DNA of 6,007 nucleotides, taken from NCBI GenBank assembly GCA_009919985.1, contig RGAX01000171.1, positions 1-6,007 on the forward strand. The letters are read 5' to 3'. The notes under the pieces were generated by a model. It was not told the origin of the DNA, ran no database searches, and saw only the letters and a list, made by a program, of their open reading frames with translations. Source of the DNA: Opitutaceae bacterium (lineage in GTDB: Bacteria > Verrucomicrobiota > Verrucomicrobiia > Opitutales > Opitutaceae). Below are positions 1 through 5,500 of this stretch, piece by piece; the stretch's first letter is position 1, and each line of letters starts with the position of its first letter. A program made the translations under genes and the position numbers.

Positions 1-31
1 ACGCGCGATGGCTTGATCTTTTGCGAAGACC
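1..31 (+). repeat. Left arm of a 31-bp perfect inverted repeat flanking xylR
   Basis: Bases 1-31 are the exact reverse complement of 1279-1309, and similarity stops at base 32. Because the arm reaches the window edge, the repeat may be longer on the left. Read in frame from base 1 it gives TRDGLIFCED, the same peptide encoded on the minus strand by the right arm, where it belongs to a SurE-like C-terminus. After base 31 this frame runs into unrelated residues within the xylR leader. Confidence 0.9.
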
Positions 32-47
32 GGCAACGGTGGCGGCC

Positions 48-1217
48 ATGCCCGCGCTCCGCCCCGCCCGCCGCCGAGAAGTGGCGTTGTTGATCGAGAC
101 TTCGAACGCGTATGCGCGTGGGCTCCTGCAGGGCGTGGTGCACTACATCCGTGAGCACCAGCCGTGGTCGTTTCACCTTATGGAGCAAGGACGGGGCGAC
201 GATCCGCCGGCGTGGTTGGCGGGTTGGAAAGGAGACGGGATCATCGCGCGGATTGAAACTCCACGGATCGCTGCGGCGGTAATCAAAGCGGGCTTACCCG
301 CGGTGGATCTGAGCGCGGCGCGGCTGGTGCCCGGGCTGCCGTGGGTGGAGACGGACGACGCGGAAATCGCGCGGCTGGCAGCCGAGCACCTGCTCGAGCG
401 CGGGTTTCGACATTTTGCGTTTTGTGGAGTCGAGCGTTTCAACTGGTCGGTGTGGCGCGAGGAACACTTTGCGGCGCGCGTGCGAGCGGCGGGGCATGAT
501 TGCCATATATACCGCCCGAAGCAGGAAGGCGCGGCGGCTGAGCAGGTGGCGGAGATCGGGCGTTGGCTCGCGACGTTGCCCAAACCGGTGGGCATCATGG
601 CGTGCTACGACAGCCGAGGCCAGCAGGTGCTCGATGCGTGCCGGAGCGCGGGGCTGGCGGTGCCGGATGAAGTCGCGGTGATCGGCGTGAACAATGACGA
701 GTTGCTTTGCGACCTCTCGTCGCCGCCGCTTTCGAGTGTGATCCCCGATGCGCACGGCGCGGGCTACGCGGCGGCGGCTCGATTGGACCGGCTTATGGCG
801 GGGAAGAAAGTGACCCCGATGGCGGAGTTGATTCCGCCGCTTGGAGTGGCGAACCGGCATTCGACGGATGCATTGGCGTTGGATGATCGGGCGATCGTGC
901 AGGCGGTGCGGATGATCCGCGAACACGCGTGCGAGGGAATCAACGTGAGCGACGTACTGAGGGCGGTGCCGTTGTCCCGGCGGGTGCTGGAGCAGCGTTT
1001 TCAAAAGCTGCTGGGGCGTACACCGCGCGAGGAGATATTGCAGGTGCGGCTGGCGCGGGTGAAACAATTGCTCGGCGAGACGGAACTAGCTCTCTACCAG
1101 ATCGCGGAGCGCACGGGCTTCGAGCACGTCGAGTATCTGAGCGTGGTGTTCAAACGGGAGACGGGGGTGACGCCGAGTGCGTGGCGTGCGAGTCGTCAGT
1201 TGACAATGCGCGTGTAG
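48..1217 (+). CDS. XylR-type transcriptional regulator (sugar-binding-like sensor + AraC HTH)
   Basis: Predicted cytoplasmic sugar-responsive transcription factor of 389 residues, a typical length for XylR-type regulators. Residues about 9-270 resemble a LacI/periplasmic-binding-protein sensor without the LacI N-terminal helix-turn-helix; the opening ETSNAYARGLLQGV (residues 17-30) is characteristic, and a segment with VAVIGVNND is typical of the second sensor lobe. Residues about 285-385 form an AraC-family double helix-turn-helix, with INVSDVLRAVPLSRR for the first half and QIAERTGFEHVEYLSVVFKRETG for the second. The frame is open to the left window edge, with a TTG at 21. ATG at 48 is preferred because the sensor fold begins just after it and because bases 1-31 belong to a repeated element. 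No strong Shine-Dalgarno is visible. The 3' end overlaps a minus-strand SurE-like remnant by 22 bases. The next gene on this strand is a sulfatase, a plausible but unproven target. The ligand cannot be told from sequence. Confidence 0.88.
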   Translation: MPALRPARRREVALLIETSNAYARGLLQGVVHYIREHQPWSFHLMEQGRGDDPPAWLAGWKGDGIIARIETPRIAAAVIKAGLPAVDLSAARLVPGLPWVETDDAEIARLAAEHLLERGFRHFAFCGVERFNWSVWREEHFAARVRAAGHDCHIYRPKQEGAAAEQVAEIGRWLATLPKPVGIMACYDSRGQQVLDACRSAGLAVPDEVAVIGVNNDELLCDLSSPPLSSVIPDAHGAGYAAAARLDRLMAGKKVTPMAELIPPLGVANRHSTDALALDDRAIVQAVRMIREHACEGINVSDVLRAVPLSRRVLEQRFQKLLGRTPREEILQVRLARVKQLLGETELALYQIAERTGFEHVEYLSVVFKRETGVTPSAWRASRQLTMRV

Positions 1218-1342
1218 GCGAGTGTGATCTGGTTGACGTGGCCGGCGGCGTGGTCGGTGATGGGCTCGTTGGCGGGGAGGTCTTCGCAAAAGATCAAGCC
1301 ATCGCGCGTTCCGCCGTTGCCCGACTGTGCCTGCGGTGAAAA
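1196..1342 (-). pseudogene. C-terminal remnant of a SurE-like gene
   Basis: The minus strand reads open for about 48 codons, bounded upstream by an in-frame TGA near 1348 and ending with TGA at 1196-1198. It has no credible start codon and lacks all SurE catalytic residues. The peptide contains GLIFCEDLPANEPITD followed by AAGHVNQITLAYTRIVN. This aligns with the end of the intact SurE at 4545-5324 (EDLSAN..TD..AAGHISHTTLDYTRLGQ); about half the aligned residues are identical over the last 30, with one three-residue gap. The DNA is also visibly similar, for example a shared GAGGTCTTC block. Known SurE proteins end with a TD..A...G..S.T.L pattern, which both carry. The simplest reading is a truncated paralog whose 5' part is missing here. 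It overlaps the xylR 3' end by 22 bases. An alternative is that the gene is intact elsewhere and this piece is one side of a rearrangement or a misassembly. Confidence 0.6.
1279..1309 (-). repeat. Right arm of the 31-bp inverted repeat
   Basis: This is the exact reverse complement of 1-31. It lies inside the minus-strand SurE-like remnant (1196-about 1342). The arm is therefore probably a duplicated piece of that coding sequence and not a transposon end; no transposase lies between the arms. Confidence 0.9.
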
Positions 1343-1461
1343 AACTCATTCTTTTTGCGCCAACTCTCATGGCACCAAGCGAACAAAACAGGTATCTTCA
1401 CTTCGTTACTTCCACCCCCGACCGGCGTTTTACCGATCTTACCGCCCACCCGAGATCGCGA

Positions 1462-4209
1462 ATGCCCTTGCCCATGAACCATTCTCTCACCCTCGCCCTG
1501 CTTGCCGCCGCCCTCACTCCGCTCCTCGCCGGGGCCGACGCCGCGCCGCGCGACAGAATGACCGTGGCCAACGGGGGCACGCCGCCGCAAGCCGCACCCA
1601 CCAGCCTGGCACTCAACAACGCTTCGGTGGCCGAGAACCAGCCTCCTGGCGCTGCGGTGGGGACCTTCACCGCCACCAACCCCAACCCCGGCGACACGCA
1701 CACGTTCACACTGGTGAGCGGTGCGGGCGGCGCGGACAACGCCTCGTTCACTATCGCCGGCGCGGTGCTCAAGAGCGCCGCCGCCTTCGATTTCGAAACC
1801 CGGAGTGCCTACAGCATTCGCGTCCGGGCCACCGACCAGGGCGGCTTGTATTTGGAGCAGGCCTTCACCGTGTCCGTGGACAAACTAAACCACGTTGACC
1901 TCCGCACAGTTGTCCCGCCCAACATCATCATCTTCATGGCCGACGACATGGGCATGGGCGACGCGCATCCGTATTTCGGCAAGAAGCTCGGGACGAACGC
2001 CGCGCCCGTCGCCACGACGCAGGTGACGCCGAACCTCGATCGCCTGGCCGGGATGGGCACGCTGTTCACCGACGTGCATACCGGCTCGTCCATGTGTTCG
2101 CCCACACGCTACTCCCTGTTGACTGGTCGCTACGCTTGGCGTAGCTACAACAAGCACAGTGTGATTGGTGGTTGGAATTCGCGGCCGATGATTGCGCCCA
2201 ACCGACCCACTCTCGCCACAGCGCTCAAGCAAAGCGGCTATCGCACGGCCGCCTTCGGCAAGTGGCATCTAGGCTGGACGTTCCTGACGAAGACTGGCGG
2301 TACGATGGCTTACGACAGCGTCACCTCGAGCACCTGGGCGAGCATTCCCGTCGGCACAAACGCCAACGGCGGCTATGTCACCAACATCCTCGATGGCCCG
2401 CTGGCTCACGGCTTCGATTACTTCTTTGGCGTCAGCGGCAACCTTGGGAACGGCCGGGCCCATTTGCTGAAATCCTATATCGAGAACAATGCCATCCAAG
2501 GCATTCCGACGTGGGGCGAGCGCGGTGGCCCGAGCGTGGCCGACTGGGACCAGCAGCGTACGGGCGAGCGCTACCTGAATACGGCGCTCGGCTACATTGA
2601 CACCCACGTGGCGCAGGGCAGCAAAGCGCCCTTCTTCTTTTATTACGTTCCTAATGCCAATCACGCGCCCTATGACCCGGCGACGAGTATCCTCGTGCAA
2701 GGGCAGACCATTCCGATTAAAGGCCAGTCTCGGCTCACCGATGGCAGTGCGGGCGGAAGCCGCGAGGACATGATTTACGAAAACAACATAGCCGTCGGCC
2801 TGCTCCTCGATAAACTCGCCAAGGTGAACGACCCGCGCACCGGTCGCCCCATGATCAACAGTACGATCTTCATCTTCACCAGCGACAACGGCCCGAACGT
2901 GTACGGCGTCGCGCAGGCGGGCTTGCGCGACAAGAAGCAGGCGATTTACGAGGGCGGCCACCGGGTGCCGTTCATGATATCTTGGCCGGACGGCGGCATC
3001 CCCGGCGGCGCCGTAAGTACGGCTAACTTTGGTCTGTTCGATCTCTATGCCAGCTTCTCCGCCTTGCTTGGGCACAAGCTGGGAGTTGACGAAGCGGAGG
3101 ACAGCGAGAATGTCTTGCCGGCGTTGCTAAACCAGGTGCCCGGCACGCAATTCCGCCGGCCGCATTTGCTGGTCAGCCACGACAATAGTCTGGGGAGCAA
3201 CGATCTACCCGAAGACTCGCCTGAAGACTCGCCCGAAGACTCGCCGCTGGCGACTCGACCCTCCCGCGCGCCGCGAATCAAACGCCATCCAGTCAACGAC
3301 CTGCCTGGTGACTCGCTGCTAGCCATTCGCCAGCATCCGTTCGTGATGATCAGCGATGGCAAGCTGATCAATCGCCGTCAGACCTCCGGTGCAAACTACG
3401 GCACTACCGTTCCGCTCAAGCTGTTCGATCTCGACGCCGACTTGCACCAGGACACGACGTTGCTCGCCGATCCGGCCCAGCAGCCCCTAGTGTCGCAACT
3501 GAAGGAGCAACTCCTTCTGTTTAACAACCGCGGATACAGTCGGGAGCTGGCTTTGACGGACTACAACCAGGTCCTGCTCAGTGACGGCGGCGCGGATTTG
3601 CGAAACGACCGCACGGGCGCCATCGGCTATGAATTCACAACCGGCGACCAGGCAGTCGTGGTCGAAAGTCTAGGCCTGTGGGATGACGCGGCGGTCGATA
3701 TGACCGGCAACGAACTCGCCACGAAAGGTGACGGACAAACCGCCGGCGTTCCTGACGGCCTGCACACGGCGCACGTCATCCGGCTGTTTGATGGAATTTC
3801 GCAGCAACTCATCGCCAGCATCACCGTGAACAGTGCGAACAGCTACCTCGTGGGTGAATTCCGCTATGTGAACTTGCCGAAACCCATCATGCTCGACAAG
3901 CGCAAGACCTACGCGTTGACCCAGAGTACCGCTAGCGGCGATGGCGATTTGTTTCACCACTTCGCGTCGAATACCGGCGTGTCGCCGTCGCCGACAAGTT
4001 TGGTGAGTAACTTTGTGGCGCGGGTGGCGGCCAGTGACGGGGCTTACCCGGGCCTGTATCCGGATGGCCCCGACGGCGTGGGCAAACGGCATCCCGACAT
4101 GTTCCGACACCGGATGTTCGTCGGACCGAACGCGCGCCTTGCGCCGGTGCTTACCGGGGCAACGCCACCCGCATCTCTGATTCTACATTACCCCACGAAG
4201 GCAAACTAA
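1462..4209 (+). CDS. Secreted multidomain sulfatase (cadherin-like + S1 sulfatase + C-terminal beta-sandwich)
   Basis: Predicted exported sulfatase of 915 residues, hydrolysing sulfate esters, probably on a polysaccharide. Residues 1-27 are a signal peptide (NHSLTLALLAAALTPLLAGADA). Residues about 45-140 look like a cadherin-type repeat (VAENQPPGAAVGTF, then DFETRSAYSIRVRATD). The sulfatase domain starts near 154: metal ligands D161-D162, the C-x-P-x-R signature CSPTR at 212-216 whose Cys212 would mature to formylglycine, GKWHLG with K267 and H269, H401 in NANHAPYD, D475-N476 in SDNGPN, and K491 or K492 and H500. An in-frame repeat expansion sits at about 580-620. Residues about 719-888 resemble the DUF4082-like sandwich of verrucomicrobial exported proteins (GLWDD, DGLHTAHVIRLFD, GEFRYVNL). 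The ordinary family length is about 450-600, so the extra length is accessory. ATG 1462 is chosen because the signal peptide follows directly; ATG 1474 is nearly as good, and the GTG at 1327 would bury the signal peptide. Maturation needs an FGE or anSME enzyme not seen here. Substrate unknown. Confidence 0.92.
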   Translation: MPLPMNHSLTLALLAAALTPLLAGADAAPRDRMTVANGGTPPQAAPTSLALNNASVAENQPPGAAVGTFTATNPNPGDTHTFTLVSGAGGADNASFTIAGAVLKSAAAFDFETRSAYSIRVRATDQGGLYLEQAFTVSVDKLNHVDLRTVVPPNIIIFMADDMGMGDAHPYFGKKLGTNAAPVATTQVTPNLDRLAGMGTLFTDVHTGSSMCSPTRYSLLTGRYAWRSYNKHSVIGGWNSRPMIAPNRPTLATALKQSGYRTAAFGKWHLGWTFLTKTGGTMAYDSVTSSTWASIPVGTNANGGYVTNILDGPLAHGFDYFFGVSGNLGNGRAHLLKSYIENNAIQGIPTWGERGGPSVADWDQQRTGERYLNTALGYIDTHVAQGSKAPFFFYYVPNANHAPYDPATSILVQGQTIPIKGQSRLTDGSAGGSREDMIYENNIAVGLLLDKLAKVNDPRTGRPMINSTIFIFTSDNGPNVYGVAQAGLRDKKQAIYEGGHRVPFMISWPDGGIPGGAVSTANFGLFDLYASFSALLGHKLGVDEAEDSENVLPALLNQVPGTQFRRPHLLVSHDNSLGSNDLPEDSPEDSPEDSPLATRPSRAPRIKRHPVNDLPGDSLLAIRQHPFVMISDGKLINRRQTSGANYGTTVPLKLFDLDADLHQDTTLLADPAQQPLVSQLKEQLLLFNNRGYSRELALTDYNQVLLSDGGADLRNDRTGAIGYEFTTGDQAVVVESLGLWDDAAVDMTGNELATKGDGQTAGVPDGLHTAHVIRLFDGISQQLIASITVNSANSYLVGEFRYVNLPKPIMLDKRKTYALTQSTASGDGDLFHHFASNTGVSPSPTSLVSNFVARVAASDGAYPGLYPDGPDGVGKRHPDMFRHRMFVGPNARLAPVLTGATPPASLILHYPTKAN
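3198..3315 (+). repeat. Imperfect 22-bp direct repeat bracketing the sulfatase insertion
   Basis: Bases 3198-3219 and 3294-3315 match at 17 of 22 positions and are 96 bases apart, which is 32 codons. They encode NDLPEDS and NDLPGDS. The downstream residues also echo each other, PLATR against LLAIR. The arrangement suggests an in-frame duplication that added roughly 32-39 residues (rich in Pro, Ser, Asp and Arg) just before the end of the sulfatase core. The protein reads smoothly through it. Confidence 0.7.
3211..3246 (+). repeat. Three tandem 12-bp in-frame repeats in the sulfatase gene
   Basis: The unit GAAGACTCGCCN occurs three times in a row, identical except for its last base, and encodes EDSP three times (from residue 584). 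Twelve is a multiple of three, so copy-number change would keep the sulfatase frame. Confidence 0.93.
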
Positions 4210-4221
4210 ACGACTCAAGAT

Positions 4222-4238
4222 CAACTCTCCCAGAGTTG
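4222..4238 (+). terminator. Stem-loop just after the sulfatase stop, possible weak terminator
   Basis: CAACTCT pairs perfectly with AGAGTTG around a CCC loop, 12 bases after the TAA. There is no following T-run, so it may only protect the mRNA 3' end. The position supports a role in ending or stabilising the sulfatase transcript; the structure alone does not prove termination. Confidence 0.35.
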
Positions 4239-4406
4239 GCGGCCCTGGGTTCCCCCCTGGGCAAAGCATTCATCTTCAAGCCTCACTGGCGCTTGTTGCG
4301 CAGCGCCTCTGGCTCGCTGGGGCTGGTCAGGCGGGCGCGTCTTAATTGTATGTGTGCTTCAGTTCGGGCTGACGTGACCTCGCCAAATTGAGCCACCTTT
4401 TGAGAC

Positions 4407-4436
4407 AATCTGGTGCCAAAATAAAGGAACCAGATT
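4407..4436. repeat. 30-base palindrome (hairpin)
   Basis: AATCTGGT at 4407-4414 pairs with ACCAGATT at 4429-4436. Inside lies one G/A mismatch, then CC pairing with GG, then an 8-base A-rich loop. No T-run follows on either strand, so it is a poor terminator. It immediately precedes and partly overlaps the transposase-like remnant and may belong to the end or leader of that insertion sequence. Confidence 0.75.
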
Positions 4437-4485
4437 ATTAACGGGAAACGCTATAGCACCGAAGACATTATTCGCATAATTTCGT
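4425..4485 (+). pseudogene. Remnant of IS3-type transposase OrfA N-terminus (tentative)
   Basis: After an in-frame TAA at 4422-4424 the plus strand reads RNQIINGKRYSTEDIIRII. The GKRYSTEDIIRI part resembles the first residues of IS3/IS911-type OrfA proteins, which begin with K-R-[FY]-[ST]-x-E-x-I-I-x-I-L before the helix-turn-helix. Similarity stops after that, no start codon or helix-turn-helix follows, and within about 60 bases the surE 3' end is reached. I read this as the stub of an insertion sequence deleted next to surE. The match covers only about a dozen residues, so it could be chance. No matching right end was found in the window. Confidence 0.4.
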
Positions 4486-4544
4486 ATCGGACCGTCAAAC
4501 CGCACAAAGTGAGTTTTAGCCCGTGCCGGATTGTGATCAGGCGC

Positions 4545-5324
4545 TCATTGGCCGAGCCGTGTGTAGTCGAGTGTGGTGTGGCTAATATGGCCAGCGGCGA
4601 GGGCGGCGCGGTCGGTGAGGGTGTCATTGGCGGAGAGGTCTTCTCCGGCGCGGAAGATAAGCCGGTGGTTACCCTCGGGGCAGGCCGGCGAGTAGAGGCG
4701 CGGGATCACGACACGCGCAGGAATCGTGCGGTGCACGACGGAAGTGGGGCCGCAGGGGAGAGGGAAATTGATGTTATGGACGACAAAGCTATGCGGGGCG
4801 GTAGCACCAATAAGTGGAGCGGCGAGTCGCGCGGCGTGGGCGGCGGAGTGTCGCAAGGTGGCGAGCAAGTCGGCGTCGGGGGTGTCGTCGGCCGCTTTCA
4901 ATTGGTTGTAGACTTCTTCGGTGAGGGCTTGGGAGAAGGCGAGGGCGGGCAAGCCGTGGAGTGCGCCTTCCCAGGCCCCGGCGATGGTGCCGCTGGCGAT
5001 GATGAATCCCAGGGAGGCGTTGAACCCAATGTTGATGCCGCTTAAGACGCCGTCGATTGATGTGGTGCGTGGTATGAGATGGTCGAGGGCGATGTTCACG
5101 CAATCGCTCGGGGTGCCGTCGATGATCCAGGTGGGGCAACCGAGGCCGCGATCGGCTTCGGTTGCGTGGATGGCGCGGTTGCGGGATTTGGCGGCGCCGA
5201 CCCAACTTTGTTCGGTTTTGGGCGCAGCGACGTAGGGAGCGTGGCCTGCGACGCGGAGTGCAGCGACGAGTTCGTGCAGGAAGGGGCTGGCGATGCCGTC
5301 GTCGTTAGTGACCAGTAAATTCAT
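4545..5324 (-). CDS. surE: 5'/3'-nucleotidase SurE
   Basis: Cytoplasmic metal-dependent nucleoside monophosphate phosphatase of the SurE family, 259 residues, matching the usual 250-270. The protein opens with MNLLVTNDDGI, the family hallmark, with metal ligands D8 and D9. Further ligands are S40 in the TEQSWVG loop and N98 in LSGIN. DGTPSDCV (69-76) and ASGTIAGAWEG are also canonical. The C-terminus has the TD..A...G..S.T.L pattern. The frame stays open 27 codons upstream to another ATG, but the start at 5324 is chosen because SurE proteins begin exactly at this beta strand. No Shine-Dalgarno is evident before it. It lies downstream of pnp on the same strand, but a strong terminator at 5420-5452 separates them, so it probably has its own promoter in 5325-5419; no clear -35/-10 pair was seen. 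A truncated relative lies at 1196-1342. Confidence 0.95.
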   Translation of the reverse strand: MNLLVTNDDGIASPFLHELVAALRVAGHAPYVAAPKTEQSWVGAAKSRNRAIHATEADRGLGCPTWIIDGTPSDCVNIALDHLIPRTTSIDGVLSGINIGFNASLGFIIASGTIAGAWEGALHGLPALAFSQALTEEVYNQLKAADDTPDADLLATLRHSAAHAARLAAPLIGATAPHSFVVHNINFPLPCGPTSVVHRTIPARVVIPRLYSPACPEGNHRLIFRAGEDLSANDTLTDRAALAAGHISHTTLDYTRLGQ

Positions 5325-5340
5325 TTTTCGAGTGAACCAT

Positions 5341-5369
5341 GAAAGAGACGAAACCCACGAAAAAGGAAA
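5341..5369. repeat. Short GAAA-phased repeat upstream of surE
   Basis: GAAA recurs at 5341, 5350 and 5359, an exact 9-base spacing, in the form GAAAGAGAC, GAAACCCAC, GAAAAAGGA. It lies in the surE 5' leader. A dispersed-repeat unit or simple low complexity are both possible; no function is evident. Confidence 0.4.
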
Positions 5370-5419
5370 GCGCGCGGTGGATAGAATCGGCACTGCTACA
5401 GCCAAATTTCTCAGGACAC

Positions 5420-5452
5420 AAAAAAGCCGCGACGCTTTTGGGCGTCGCGGCT
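5420..5452 (-). terminator. Intrinsic terminator after pnp
   Basis: On the minus strand AGCCGCGACGC pairs perfectly with GCGTCGCGGCT (11 bp) around a 6-base loop (CCAAAA) and is followed by a run of six T. This is a textbook rho-independent terminator, 48 bases downstream of the pnp stop and about 95 bases before the surE start. It should end the pnp transcript and insulate surE. Confidence 0.93.
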
Positions 5453-5461
5453 GGAGGGATC

Positions 5462-5496
5462 GAAGAGAAGCGCGGAGTTTAAGCGTGCTTCTCTTC
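5462..5496 (-). other. Second stem-loop in the pnp 3' untranslated region
   Basis: GAAGAGAAGC (5462-5471) pairs perfectly with GCTTCTCTTC (5487-5496) around a 15-base loop. An alternative stem, CGCGGA (5471-5476) with TCCGCG (5495-5500), would exclude it. There is no T-run. It begins four bases after the pnp stop codon, upstream of the terminator in the direction of transcription. It may protect the mRNA or serve as an RNase site; this is inference. Confidence 0.65.
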
Positions 5497-5500
5497 CGCG

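Larger units (their letters stand above)
4210..4544. other. Intergenic region with stem-loops and IS debris
   Basis: There are 335 bases between the sulfatase and surE stop codons, which converge. I see no intact gene. It holds a 7-bp stem-loop with a CCC loop at 4222-4238, a 6-bp stem-loop at 4288-4307 (GGCGCT pairing with AGCGCC), a 30-base palindrome at 4407-4436 and a likely transposase remnant at 4425-4485. The segment from about 4405 to 4500 is clearly more AT-rich than its surroundings, consistent with foreign origin. No terminator with a T-run was found for either converging gene. Confidence 0.7.

Noticed and set aside
294..1067. Long minus-strand open frame of 257 codons opposite xylR
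   Set aside because: Its residues are rich in Arg and His with no recognisable domain, as expected for the antisense of a GC-rich gene. The plus-strand regulator is convincing end to end.
1..1309. Transposon with terminal inverted repeats carrying xylR
   Set aside because: No transposase lies between the arms, no target duplication can be tested, and the right arm is internal to SurE-like coding sequence. Rearrangement or chimera explains it better.
1327..1461. N-terminal extension of the sulfatase from a GTG at 1327
   Set aside because: It would put 45 hydrophilic residues before a clear signal peptide and overlap the SurE-like remnant. ATG 1462 fits export.
2269..3075. Minus-strand open frame of 268 codons opposite the sulfatase
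   Set aside because: It lies wholly inside the sulfatase domain, whose plus-strand motifs are intact, and has no family features. It is a GC-driven shadow.
3211..3246. CRISPR-like array
   Set aside because: The repeats are only 12 bp, directly adjacent without spacers, and in frame inside a coding region.
4509..5045. Plus-strand open frame of 178 codons opposite surE
   Set aside because: It is Gly/Val/Glu-rich without motifs and runs antisense to a canonical SurE. Only its upstream extension (4425-4485) resembles transposase.
5325..5405. 27-residue N-terminal extension of SurE
   Set aside because: SurE proteins begin at the strand preceding the TNDDG motif, and the extension covers the leader with the GAAA repeat.
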